Assembly (NCBI GenBank): GCA_902515355.1
Contig: CABXUA010000006.1
Location: 1 to 51,673 of the forward strand
Direction: 5' to 3'
Origin: an uncultured Pelagibacteraceae bacterium
GTDB lineage: Bacteria; Pseudomonadota; Alphaproteobacteria; Pelagibacterales; Pelagibacteraceae
Length of the DNA stretch: 51,673 nucleotides
A program made the translations under genes and the position numbers. The notes under the pieces are model-generated. The model did not search any database. It saw only the letters and a program-made list of their open reading frames with translations, and was not told the origin of the DNA. The stretch's first letter is position 1. Each line of letters opens with the position of its first letter. Positions 43,968 to 51,673 of this stretch are shown piece after piece.

Positions 43968-45337
43968 TACATTTTTTCTAAAATATAGTTTTTAACTTTT
44001 TGTAAATTATTATCTAGTATATCAAACTTTTCTTTTTTTTCTGGCAATGCTGCTATTTGTTCAGGAGCAGAAATATTTCTATTAATTGCTATTTTAACAG
44101 TATCTGCAAACTTATAGGGATGTGCTGTGCCAAGAACAACTGTTGGTAATTTATTTTTAACTTTGTATGAAGCTCCTACTGCAGTAGCAGTGTGTGGATC
44201 TAGTATGAAACCAAAGTTATTAAAAAAATCTCTAATTATTCTAATTGTCTCGTCATCATCTATGGCCTCAGCATCAAAAATATCTTTAATTACATTTATT
44301 TCTTTTGTCTCTAAAGAAAAAGAACCTTTGTTGTTTAAATTATTCATTAAAGTTATTACTCTTTTTTCACTTTGCTCAGAAACATCGAACAGAAGTCTTT
44401 CGAAATTACTTGAAATTTGAATGTCCATACTAGGAGTTAAAGTTGCTTTAACTTCATTTGGTTTATATTCACCAGAATTAATTGCTCTTGCCAAAATATC
44501 ATTTTTATTAGTGGCAACAATTAATTTGCCCATAGGTAATCCCATTTTTTTTGCCATGTATCCAGCGTAAATATCTCCAAAGTTACCAGTAGGAACTGCA
44601 AAATTAGTTTTTTTTGATAGTCTAAAATAAGTATAAAAATAATAAACGATTTGACAGATAATTCTTGCCCAGTTAATTGAATTAACACCAGACATATTAA
44701 TTTTTTCTCTAAAATTATTATCAGAGAACATTTCTTTTACAATTTTTTGGCAATCATCAAAATTTCCTCTAATAGCAATATTATAAATATTTATAGATCC
44801 GATTGTTGTCATAATCTTTCTTTGAGTTCGTGAGATTTTATCGTGAGGGTGTAAAACAAAAACATTTATATTTTTTTTATCGTTTAAAGCAGAAATAGCG
44901 GCTGACCCTGTGTCTCCAGAAGTCGCTACCACTATGTTAACTTTTTTTTTATCAGCTATATTTAACTCATCGTATAAATTGCCAATAACCTGCATTGCTA
45001 TATCTTTAAAAGCAAGTGTCGGACCATGATAAAGCTCCAATAAATGAATGTCTCCAACCTTCTTTATTTCTACAACTTCCTTTGTATTAAAGTTACCATA
45101 AGCCTTGGATAATAAAGCCCTTAATTTTTCTTTTTTAAGATCACTGGAACAAAAGTTTGATATAATCTCTGTTGCAAGATCTACATAAGATAAGTTTTTA
45201 AGATTTTTAAGTTCGTTATTTGTATACTTCTTAAGATCTGAAGGGATAAATAATCCGCCATCAGGTGCTAATCCTCTTGAAAAAATTTCGGTGAAACTGA
45301 AATCCAGTTTTTTATCTCTAGTGCTAAAGTATCTCAT
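43967..45337 (-). CDS. thrC: Threonine synthase
   Basis: ThrC converts O-phosphohomoserine to threonine with PLP. The 456-residue protein has the PLP-lysine motif LAFKDIAMQ within HGPTLAFKD, the phosphate-binding ATSGDTGSAA and AVPTGNFGDIYAG. This is the longer bacterial/fungal type. The start overlaps the stop of ctaB (45337), so it belongs to the end of the oxidase transcript. thrB lies just across the strand boundary at 42074. Confidence 0.95.
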   Translation of the reverse strand: MRYFSTRDKKLDFSFTEIFSRGLAPDGGLFIPSDLKKYTNNELKNLKNLSYVDLATEIISNFCSSDLKKEKLRALLSKAYGNFNTKEVVEIKKVGDIHLLELYHGPTLAFKDIAMQVIGNLYDELNIADKKKVNIVVATSGDTGSAAISALNDKKNINVFVLHPHDKISRTQRKIMTTIGSINIYNIAIRGNFDDCQKIVKEMFSDNNFREKINMSGVNSINWARIICQIVYYFYTYFRLSKKTNFAVPTGNFGDIYAGYMAKKMGLPMGKLIVATNKNDILARAINSGEYKPNEVKATLTPSMDIQISSNFERLLFDVSEQSEKRVITLMNNLNNKGSFSLETKEINVIKDIFDAEAIDDDETIRIIRDFFNNFGFILDPHTATAVGASYKVKNKLPTVVLGTAHPYKFADTVKIAINRNISAPEQIAALPEKKEKFDILDNNLQKVKNYILEKM

Positions 45338-46248
45338 TAAATAATTTTATCTATTAAGAACAATACAAAAATTAAAAACAAATATGAAATTGAATAGCCA
45401 AAAATCTTTTTTGCTTTTTTCAAAATAAATTTGTTTTTATCATAATTGTACAGATCAAAACATATAAAATTATAATAAAATGTGAGCATCAACGAAGGTA
45501 TTAAATAAATTAGACCAGAAAATTCGATTAGATAAGGAAAAATTACAACGGGTATCATTAAAATTGAATAAATAAATATATATAATTTAGTTTTTTCAAT
45601 TCCTTCAGTAACTGGCAGCATTGGAATTTCTGCTTTTTTATAATCATCCGCCTTATAAAGACTTAATGCCCAAAAGTGAGAAGGGGTCCAAAAGAAAATA
45701 ATCAAAAATAAAGATATTGGTTCTAAAGATATTGTATTAGTTGCTATTGTCCAGCCTATGACTGGAGGCAGGGCACCTGCGGCACCTCCAATAACAATAT
45801 TCTGTGGAGTTTTTCTTTTTAACCAAATTGTATAAACAAATAAATAAAATAAAATTGTAACCATAAGTAACCCAGCAGATAAAAGATTTGCAAAGAAATA
45901 AAGCCCAACAACTGAAAGAACTGAGAGTAAAATACCGAAAATTAATGCTTGGTTTTTATTAATTTTTCCAGTTGGAATTGGTCTTAAACAAGTTCTAGTC
46001 ATCAACGCATCAAGATCTGCCTCATACCACATATTTAGACATCCAGCTGCTCCAGCTCCGATAGCTACTAGGATTATACTTAATGTTGCATCTATTAAAC
46101 TAATTTCATGTCCGGAAGTTAAAAAACCAACTGCGCACGTAAATATTACAAGAGACATTACTCTTGGCTTCATTAGCAACAGAAAAGCTTTTAGATAGGC
46201 GCTAATATCTATTGTGGAAGATTTATTTTTGAATGTATTACTGGGCAA
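45337..46248 (-). CDS. ctaB: Protoheme IX farnesyltransferase (heme O synthase)
   Basis: CtaB adds a farnesyl tail to heme B, giving heme O for the aa3 oxidase. The 303-residue UbiA-superfamily protein has about nine membrane segments and the two Asp-rich prenyl-binding motifs: NMWYEADLDALMTRT (with the following RPIPTG) and YKADDYKKAEIPMLP. The gene lies in the cox cluster, where heme A biogenesis is needed. Complete. Confidence 0.94.
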   Translation of the reverse strand: MPSNTFKNKSSTIDISAYLKAFLLLMKPRVMSLVIFTCAVGFLTSGHEISLIDATLSIILVAIGAGAAGCLNMWYEADLDALMTRTCLRPIPTGKINKNQALIFGILLSVLSVVGLYFFANLLSAGLLMVTILFYLFVYTIWLKRKTPQNIVIGGAAGALPPVIGWTIATNTISLEPISLFLIIFFWTPSHFWALSLYKADDYKKAEIPMLPVTEGIEKTKLYIFIYSILMIPVVIFPYLIEFSGLIYLIPSLMLTFYYNFICFDLYNYDKNKFILKKAKKIFGYSISYLFLIFVLFLIDKII

Positions 46249-46250
46249 AT

Positions 46251-46514
46251 CTATTCCACGTTTAAGGTAATGAATATAGCTATCAAAATAGTACCCACAA
46301 TTAAAAAATGGTTTCCTAAATCGAAAATACCAACTCTCTTATTTTTTTTATCGATTAATTTTCTTTGCAAAGGTTGTTGATCGTAAGGATTAATTTTAAT
46401 GTTATCCCCTTTTTCTTTATCGCTATCTATTTTTAAAGAAACTCCAAACCAAACAAAATAAATAAAAATAAAAAAGAAAATTAGAAAACCAGCAACTATG
46501 TTATAACCACCCAT
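46251..46514 (-). CDS. Small membrane protein in the cox cluster, 87 aa
   Basis: An 87-residue protein with two membrane segments (about 6-27 and 68-84) and a charged loop of about 40 residues (KIDSDKEKGDNIKINPYDQQPLQR, shown in part). The position between subunit IV and ctaB, 2-4 bases apart on each side, implies a role in oxidase assembly or as a small subunit, but I do not recognise the family. It could be the local equivalent of the short CtaF/CoxF-type proteins (inference). Confidence 0.7.
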   Translation of the reverse strand: MGGYNIVAGFLIFFFIFIYFVWFGVSLKIDSDKEKGDNIKINPYDQQPLQRKLIDKKNKRVGIFDLGNHFLIVGTILIAIFITLNVE

Positions 46515-46518
46515 AAAA

Positions 46519-46854
46519 TTAACCTCCTACAAAAAAATAAAACAATCTTGAAAAGACTGTATATTTCCCCTCAGCAACCATTAAGCCTACAAAACATGCT
46601 ATAGCCGTCATAGGCCATAAAAGGACATTAACCAAAGCGTATCTTTCCCAAAATAAATGCATAAAGAAAGCCATTATTAGTCCTGCTTTTAAGAACATAA
46701 AAAATAAAATTAACGACCATCTCAATAAACCTTGAAAATTATACCAGTCTACCATGTAAGAAAAAAAACTCAGAACAAATAATAGTCCCCATATCCAAAG
46801 ATATATTCCTATTTTATGTGTTGATGTTTCTTCTTTTTTTTTTGTATCAGTCAT
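46519..46854 (-). CDS. Cytochrome c oxidase subunit IV family protein
   Basis: From ATG 46854 (111 residues, AAGG ribosome site 2 bases ahead; a longer frame from 46899 overlaps coxC and is less likely) the protein has three membrane segments, with the COX4_pro pattern: YLWIWGLLFVLSFFSYMVDW, a second helix including LILFFMFLKAGLIMAFFMHL and a third around LLWPMTAIACFVGLM. The FLKAGLIMAFFMH motif is characteristic of the bacterial subunit IV of heme-copper oxidases. Confidence 0.8.
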   Translation of the reverse strand: MTDTKKKEETSTHKIGIYLWIWGLLFVLSFFSYMVDWYNFQGLLRWSLILFFMFLKAGLIMAFFMHLFWERYALVNVLLWPMTAIACFVGLMVAEGKYTVFSRLFYFFVGG

Positions 46855-46862
46855 AGCCTTAC

Positions 46863-47570
46863 TTACCATAAATAAAAGAATGCGAAAATAAATACCCAAA
46901 CTAAATCAACAAAGTGCCAATAAAGACCTAGTATCTCTATAGCAACATAATCTGATTTCATCGTGGTAAAATAACCTCTTCTCCCTGTATCAAAATCTCC
47001 CCTATAAACTTTTCTTGCAAAAATAAACAAAAAGATAACGCCAATGGAAACATGGGTGCCATGAAAGCCAGTTATCATAAAGAAAAATGCACCAAATTGT
47101 TCTGCTCCAAAAGGGTTGCCCCAAGGTCTCACACCATCATGAAAAATTAATTTTGACCATTCAAATGCTTGCATACCAACAAATGTTAATCCACCAATTG
47201 CTGTTAGTAACACAAATAATCCACACATTTTTCTATTTTTTTCGTATCCATATTTTACTGCTAAAGCCATTGTTCCACTGCTAGTTATTAAAACGAAAGT
47301 CATAATAGCAATTAAAAGAAGAGGAACTGGCACACCAAATACCTCCAATCCAAATACTTCGCTTGGATATGGCCAAGGTTCAGTAACTGATGCCCTGACT
47401 TTCATATATGCAACTAAAAAACAACTGAATACAAATGTATCGCTAAGCAAAAAAATCCACATCATTGCCTTGCCCCAATTAACCCCTTTGAAAGTAGTTT
47501 GATCTGAGCCAATATCTTCTGACATGCCTTTAAAACCACCTGGCAATTTATCTAAAGTAGGATCTGACAT
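46863..47570 (-). CDS. coxC: Heme-copper oxidase subunit III
   Basis: A 235-residue subunit III with five membrane segments. It shows the typical ITGFHGTHVSIGVIFL segment, the QAFEWSKL Glu motif (the lipid-pocket Glu) and the terminal YWHFVDLVWVFIF. The five-helix form is shorter than the mitochondrial seven-helix subunit. It follows coxA by 6 bases on the same strand. A second subunit-III relative is at 50555. Confidence 0.9.
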   Translation of the reverse strand: MSDPTLDKLPGGFKGMSEDIGSDQTTFKGVNWGKAMMWIFLLSDTFVFSCFLVAYMKVRASVTEPWPYPSEVFGLEVFGVPVPLLLIAIMTFVLITSSGTMALAVKYGYEKNRKMCGLFVLLTAIGGLTFVGMQAFEWSKLIFHDGVRPWGNPFGAEQFGAFFFMITGFHGTHVSIGVIFLFIFARKVYRGDFDTGRRGYFTTMKSDYVAIEILGLYWHFVDLVWVFIFAFFYLW

Positions 47571-47576
47571 TATAAT

Positions 47577-49406
47577 TTAGGTTTTTTCCACTTCCGCTTC
47601 TATAACTTCACTTGGTGGAGTTGTTTGAGTAATATAATCTTTTTTAGCTCCAGGGACATTGAAATCATAAGCCCATCTATGTACCACTGGAAGTTTTTCA
47701 CCCCAGTTTCCATGTTCAGGTGGAACTTGTGGAGTTAACCACTCCAAAGAGTTTGCCTTCCAAGGATTTTTTCCTGCAGGCTTACCTAATCTGATGCTTT
47801 TAACAAGATTATAAAAGAAAATGAATTGCGCTGCTCCAACAATAAATGCTGCAACACTAATAAACTCATTCATACCAACAGCTGATGTCATATAGGGACT
47901 ATCGTACATTTCAAAGTAACGTCTAGGAACTCCAATGAAACCTAAATAGTGCATAGGGAAATAAATTGAATAAGCGCCCAAAAATGTTACCCAAAAATGC
48001 CATTTGCCCAAAGTTTCGTCCAAAAATCTTCCTGTAATTAAAGGGAACCAGTGATAGATTGCTCCAAAAATAACCATCAGAGGCGCTATTCCCATAACCA
48101 TATGAAAGTGTGCAATTACAAAATAAGTATCAGATAACGGAACATCAACAATAACGTTTCCTAAGAAAATTCCTGTAATTCCTCCGTTAACAAAAGTAAC
48201 TATAAATCCTAAACAAAAGAGCATCACAGTAGTCAATCTGATATTTCCTCTCCATAAGGTTAATATCCAATTATATACTTTTAGAGCTGTGGGGACTGCG
48301 ATTATTAAAGTTGTGGATGCAAAGAAAAAACCAAACCATGGGTTCATACCGCTAACATACATATGGTGAGCCCAAACAAAAAAGCTTAAAGCTCCAATTC
48401 CAACAATTGCCCAAACCATCATTCTATAGCCAAAAATATTTTTTCTAGCGTGAACAGAGAGTAAGTCAGAAACTATTCCGAAAGCAGGGAGAGCAACTAT
48501 ATAAACTTCGGGATGTCCAAAAAACCAGAATAAATGTTGGAAAAGTATTGGGCTTCCTCCATCGTAAGAAAGCATTTCGCCTGCTTTAATAATCGTTGGC
48601 ATAAAAAAACTAGTTCCAAGGACTTTATCTAAAGTCATCATGATGGAACTAACAAGTAAAGCTGGAAATGCTAATAAGGCTAGTACTGTTGCAGTAAATA
48701 TTCCCCAAATTGTTAAAGGCATTCTCATTAAAGTCATCCCTCTAGTTCTGGCTTGTAAAATTGTAATTACATAATTTAGCCCTCCCATTGTAAAACCTAT
48801 TACAAATAAAGATAAAGATATAAGCATTAGTAGTATTCCATAGCCTGAGCCTGGGGTTCCTTCTAATATTGCTTGAGGAGGATAAAGTGTCCAGCCTGAT
48901 CCTGTTGGTCCGCCTGGGACAAAGAAGCTAGCCATAAGAACTACAACTGCAACAAAAAACATCCAAAAACTAATCATGTTAACGTAAGGAAATACCATAT
49001 CTCTGGCTCCAACCATCAATGGGATTAAATAATTTCCAAATCCACCCAGAAACAACGCAGTCAATAAATAAACAACCATTATCATTCCGTGCATAGTTAC
49101 CATCTGATAATAAGATTCAGCTGTTAGGAAAGGAAACAGTTCTGGAAAACCTAGCTGCATACGCATCATCCAGGAAAGAATTAAACCGACAACTCCAGTA
49201 AAGACTGCTGTAAGGGTGTATTGTATCCCAATTACTTTTGCATCCTGACAGAAAATCCATTTAGTAATAAAACTATGGCCATGATAAAGATCTTGTTCCG
49301 GTAATTCTGCAGGTCTAACATAATCTATATCGGTTCCTCCCCCCGAAACACTTGAGGACTTAGTTTTTATACTTGAAGTTTTTTTTATATTTAAATCATC
49401 TGACAT
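47577..49406 (-). CDS. coxA: Cytochrome c oxidase subunit I
   Basis: The catalytic subunit of an aa3-type oxidase, reducing oxygen and pumping protons. It has 12 membrane helices and the heme/CuB ligands: the low-spin heme His in TMHGMIMV, the WFFGHPEVYI motif (CuB His cross-linked to Tyr), the adjacent WAHHMY pair and the IAHFHMVMG pair. The HPEVY Glu region and the FGNYLIPLMVGARDM D-channel element indicate an A-type pump. 609 residues from ATG 49406; a slightly longer start at 49415 overlaps coxB further. Confidence 0.96.
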   Translation of the reverse strand: MSDDLNIKKTSSIKTKSSSVSGGGTDIDYVRPAELPEQDLYHGHSFITKWIFCQDAKVIGIQYTLTAVFTGVVGLILSWMMRMQLGFPELFPFLTAESYYQMVTMHGMIMVVYLLTALFLGGFGNYLIPLMVGARDMVFPYVNMISFWMFFVAVVVLMASFFVPGGPTGSGWTLYPPQAILEGTPGSGYGILLMLISLSLFVIGFTMGGLNYVITILQARTRGMTLMRMPLTIWGIFTATVLALLAFPALLVSSIMMTLDKVLGTSFFMPTIIKAGEMLSYDGGSPILFQHLFWFFGHPEVYIVALPAFGIVSDLLSVHARKNIFGYRMMVWAIVGIGALSFFVWAHHMYVSGMNPWFGFFFASTTLIIAVPTALKVYNWILTLWRGNIRLTTVMLFCLGFIVTFVNGGITGIFLGNVIVDVPLSDTYFVIAHFHMVMGIAPLMVIFGAIYHWFPLITGRFLDETLGKWHFWVTFLGAYSIYFPMHYLGFIGVPRRYFEMYDSPYMTSAVGMNEFISVAAFIVGAAQFIFFYNLVKSIRLGKPAGKNPWKANSLEWLTPQVPPEHGNWGEKLPVVHRWAYDFNVPGAKKDYITQTTPPSEVIEAEVEKT

Positions 49407-50283
49407 TTTTTTCACTTTTTATACTTTTTTTAGTATTTAATATATTGTTAATTTTAACCACTTTTTCATTAATTAAACCTTCTTTTTTTCTTTTTGCAAT
49501 AAAACTTGAAAATGTTTCGTGTTTTGCCAACCATTTATTATAATCTTCTTGATTATCCACTACCACTAATCCTCTCATAGCGTAATGCCCTACCCCACAA
49601 TACTCTGCACATAGCACTTCATACTCACCTATTTTGTTTGGTTCAAACCAATAATAAGTTATCATACCTGGAACCGCATCCATTTTAGCCCTAAATTGCG
49701 GAACATAAAAATTGTGCAGTACATCAATTGATCTTAATAAAATTTTTACCGGTCTATTGTTTGCTATGTGTAACTCTTCACTATCTATTAAAATATCATC
49801 TTTACCATTCGGATCATCTTCATTTATCCCGAAAGGATTATCATCATTAATTTTTTTATTGCTAGAAGTTCCAAGAACTCCATCTTCTCCTGGTAATCTA
49901 TATTTCCAACCCCATTGCCATGCCATTACTTCTACATGTATAGAGTTTTCTGGAACTTTTATGTATTGATTCCATACAAGTAACCCAGGAGCTAAAAGAG
50001 CTGCAACTCCAAGAGCAGTTGCCCAAGTTAGTCTTACTTCTAATTTTTTATCTTCTGGCTTATATTCAACTTTACGTCCTTCTTTATAATTAAATTTAAA
50101 AATACAGTAGACCATGAACAAACAAACTAAAATGAATACTCCTCCACCTATCCAGAAAGTTAAGATGATAGTATCGTCCATTGCTCCCCAGTTAGAGGCT
50201 ATGTCAGTCCACCACCAAGGTGTCCAAACATGAAACGCTATGGATCCTATTATTACTGCTAAGAATACAAGTCCTGTCCACAT
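49396..50283 (-). CDS. coxB: Cytochrome c oxidase subunit II
   Basis: Subunit II accepts electrons from cytochrome c at its CuA centre. The 295-residue protein has two or three N-terminal membrane segments and a periplasmic cupredoxin domain with CuA ligands His190 (DVLHNFYVP), Cys225 and Cys229 (CAEYCGVGH), His233 and Met236. The Trp-rich AWQWGWKY that takes in electrons is at about 121-128. An acidic loop insertion (about 135-165) is present. No C-terminal heme c. First gene of the oxidase run. Confidence 0.95.
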   Translation of the reverse strand: MWTGLVFLAVIIGSIAFHVWTPWWWTDIASNWGAMDDTIILTFWIGGGVFILVCLFMVYCIFKFNYKEGRKVEYKPEDKKLEVRLTWATALGVAALLAPGLLVWNQYIKVPENSIHVEVMAWQWGWKYRLPGEDGVLGTSSNKKINDDNPFGINEDDPNGKDDILIDSEELHIANNRPVKILLRSIDVLHNFYVPQFRAKMDAVPGMITYYWFEPNKIGEYEVLCAEYCGVGHYAMRGLVVVDNQEDYNKWLAKHETFSSFIAKRKKEGLINEKVVKINNILNTKKSIKSEKNVR

Positions 50284-50302
50284 AATCTAAGTTTATAAAA
50301 TA

Positions 50303-50340
50303 AAAGGCTATTATAACCTAGGGACAAAATGTCTTATAAA
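50303..50340 (-). promoter_or_regulatory. Probable promoter of the coxB operon
   Basis: The minus strand carries a perfect TATAAT at 50310-50315, about 26 bases before the coxB ATG (50283). A TTATAA box lies 18 bases farther upstream (50334-50339). The -10 box is convincing and the -35 is weak. It sits in the 76-base gap between coxB and the divergent small protein gene. Confidence 0.45.
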
Positions 50341-50359
50341 CGATATAAAAAGGCAAAAA

Positions 50360-50551
50360 ATGATTGGAAAACTTGGAATTTTAATATCAATACTTCTATT
50401 AGTATTTCTTTTCTTCCTAGTTATATCTTTTGGAGCTGGAGTATTCTCAAAAGGTGAAAAAAAACCAGAAATAAAAAAATATCTTAAATCAGTATATTTC
50501 TTATTAGCGGTAATCGCTGTCTTAGGATGTATCTTAGTATTATTTCTTTAG
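50360..50551 (+). CDS. Small twin-membrane-segment protein, 63 aa
   Basis: A 63-residue protein: first hydrophobic segment (about 5-28), a short Lys/Glu-rich loop (SKGEKKPEIKKY) and a second segment (about 44-62). The two-helix topology and position beside oxidase genes recall DUF2909-type twin-transmembrane proteins encoded near cox genes in other proteobacteria, but the similarity is loose. It stands alone on the plus strand between two minus-strand oxidase genes; the 3-base gap to the convergent neighbour leaves no room for a terminator. Confidence 0.6.
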   Translation: MIGKLGILISILLLVFLFFLVISFGAGVFSKGEKKPEIKKYLKSVYFLLAVIAVLGCILVLFL

Positions 50552-50554
50552 TTC

Positions 50555-51238
50555 TTAAGAGATAAGAGATTTACACCATGCGATAACTGCATCATTGAAG
50601 ACATAAATAATTAAAAAAAATATAATCCAAACAACTAATAAAAAAGTCCAATAAAGAGATAAAGCTTCAATGTTTTTTTTCTGACTTAAAATTTTATCAT
50701 TTTCTAATTTAAGAGTTGATGAACATACCTTTCCCCAAAATAATAGTCCTCCTAAAAGATGAAGTCCATGAAGAGCAGTAAAAAAATAAAAGGAGGTGAA
50801 GTATGAATTAGTAGCAACAAACTTCCCGCTGTCCATTAAATGAAACCAAAAAAATATTTGACCAAATAAAAATAAATAACTTAGAGCTCCCACTTGAACC
50901 AAATTTTTTTTTAATTTTAAAATTTTATTATTTTTTAGGTCTTTAGTTATTTTTCTAAAAACATATGCTACAAAAAAAAGTACAAAAGTATTAATCCAAA
51001 GTAATTTTGTTTTTAAAAGAAACATTGTATCTTGGTCACTTGGAACACTATAAAGATAACCTGTAAGAATAAGGCTAAAAAGCACAGTGCTTACTCCAAA
51101 CATTACTATCACTGCTGACATCTGAGGAGACAGAGTGCTAAATGTTTGGCCGCTATGAAAATTGTCTACTTTTACCTGGCTTTCTTCCCAAGGTTTTTGA
51201 ATTAGTGCGCCAAATAATTTCTTTATAAATCCTGACAT
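50555..51238 (-). CDS. Second heme-copper oxidase subunit III-like protein
   Basis: A 227-residue protein with five membrane segments and subunit III features: LGQ/LFGQIFFWFHL in the middle and FFTALHGLHLLGGLLFW (the conserved His-rich helix), ending with LYWTFLLVVWIIFFLIIYV. It is divergent in sequence from the coxC at 46863. It could serve as a second or alternative subunit III, or belong to a different oxidase assembly. It stands alone, with Sco1 diverging 20 bases away. The N-terminal 30 residues are polar. Confidence 0.82.
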   Translation of the reverse strand: MSGFIKKLFGALIQKPWEESQVKVDNFHSGQTFSTLSPQMSAVIVMFGVSTVLFSLILTGYLYSVPSDQDTMFLLKTKLLWINTFVLFFVAYVFRKITKDLKNNKILKLKKNLVQVGALSYLFLFGQIFFWFHLMDSGKFVATNSYFTSFYFFTALHGLHLLGGLLFWGKVCSSTLKLENDKILSQKKNIEALSLYWTFLLVVWIIFFLIIYVFNDAVIAWCKSLIS

Positions 51239-51258
51239 AACAATTAATTATATCATTA

Positions 51259-51673
51259 ATGAAATTAAAAACATCTATAACTATTATAGCAGGATGCTTT
51301 GTAATCTTTTTATTTATAATGTTGCCAATATTTTTATCGATTCAAGATCAAAAAGATGAATATGTCGCATCAATTAAAGGATCACCTTTTGAGTTAAAAG
51401 ATATTAATAGAAATTTAATAACTGAAAAATCTTTTGAAGGCCCGGCAACCGCACTTTTTTTTGGTTTTACAAATTGCCCAGATGTTTGTCCTTTAACGCT
51501 AAATAAAATAAATCTTATTTTGGAAGAACTAAAAAAGGAGAAAAAAACATTAAAAGTTTTTTTTATTAGTATTGATCCAGACAGGGATACTCCGGAAGTA
51601 ATGAAGGACTATTTGAGCTCATATGAAAATAAAATTATTGGTATTACTGGGGAGCCTGAAAAGATATTTGTTC
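51259..51673 (+). CDS. Sco1/SenC family copper chaperone (partial)
   Basis: The reading frame from ATG 51259 runs off the right edge after about 138 residues. It starts with a membrane anchor (about 8-28), then the thioredoxin-like Sco domain with the copper-binding Cys pair in FGFTNCPDVCP and the SIDPDRDTPE motif. The second His ligand lies beyond the window. Sco proteins deliver copper to the CuA site of subunit II (coxB here). Location next to oxidase genes matches that role. Confidence 0.9.
   Translation, partial: MKLKTSITIIAGCFVIFLFIMLPIFLSIQDQKDEYVASIKGSPFELKDINRNLITEKSFEGPATALFFGFTNCPDVCPLTLNKINLILEELKKEKKTLKVFFISIDPDRDTPEVMKDYLSSYENKIIGITGEPEKIFV

Noticed and set aside
1-51673. CRISPR array, prophage, insertion sequence, integrated element, riboswitch
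   Set aside because: No regular spaced repeats, transposase, integrase, phage gene or structured aptamer leader was seen; intergenic regions are too short to host most riboswitches.

Overview
This window is a compact, very AT-rich stretch of an alphaproteobacterial chromosome. It looks like a streamlined marine SAR11 (Pelagibacterales)-type cell. The evidence is the A/T-heavy codon use, near-zero intergenic spacing, alphaproteobacterial marker families (DUF4167, DUF1178, DUF2948, a CcrM-type methylase, an F0 operon with both b' and b subunits), aa3-type cytochrome oxidase genes, and a carotenoid-to-retinal cassette ending in a Brp/Blh dioxygenase of the kind that feeds proteorhodopsin. The exact lineage cannot be fixed from sequence reading alone.

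Layout. (1) 1-492: the 5' end of a 16S rRNA gene running off the left edge on the minus strand, with its leader hairpin and a good promoter. (2) 493-13850: an M23 peptidase, then a minus-strand block DUF4167-prmC-prfA-ispG-lysC, then ubiG, DUF1178, argJ, secA, a photolyase, a DoxX protein and a TPR protein. (3) 13910-17842 (minus): an unusual tRNA-Phe, infA, DUF2948, murA, dcd, two small basic/charged proteins, a 55-residue membrane protein missed by simple length cut-offs, and a TVP38/DedA-like membrane protein. (4) 17893-24742 (plus): rpmH-rnpA-yidD-yidC, then argB, a HAD phosphatase, dapD, dapE and a histone-deacetylase-like amidohydrolase. (5) 24743-34489: a periplasmic TPR protein, family-4-like uracil-DNA glycosylase, rnhB, ccrM behind a leader dense in GANTC sites, an FAD monooxygenase, mutY, a DUF721/DciA-like protein, a DsbA-like thiol oxidoreductase and an unusually short smc. 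(6) 34497-43470 (plus): the F0 ATP-synthase genes atpI-B-E-F'-F, followed directly by crtI-crtB-crtY-blh, ispH, thrB and rnhA. (7) 43479-51673: a minus-strand run coxB-coxA-coxC-subunit IV-small membrane protein-ctaB-thrC-peroxiredoxin, a tiny twin-membrane-segment protein, a second subunit-III-like protein, and the start of a Sco1/SenC copper chaperone that leaves the right edge.

How it fits together. Translation and its quality control (prmC methylating RF1, infA, L34, RNase P protein, tRNA-Phe), protein export and membrane insertion (SecA, YidD, YidC), lysine/arginine/threonine biosynthesis, DNA repair (photolyase, UDG, MutY), and energy conversion (F0 sector, cytochrome oxidase with heme-O synthase and Sco) are all represented. 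ispG and ispH, the last two Fe-S enzymes of the MEP isoprenoid route, both occur here, and ispH overlaps the retinal-forming blh gene.

Most notable for a second look: an 800-residue SMC in which the hinge domain appears to be absent; four GANTC sites packed into two inverted repeats in the 77-base leader of the GANTC methylase gene; a tRNA-Phe with a short D-loop and G at T-loop position 55; convergent gene pairs that share their stop codons on 4-bp palindromes, with the mirror case of two genes sharing ATGCAT at their starts; and three small genes around dcd. I see no insertion sequences, prophage, CRISPR array or other mobile DNA.
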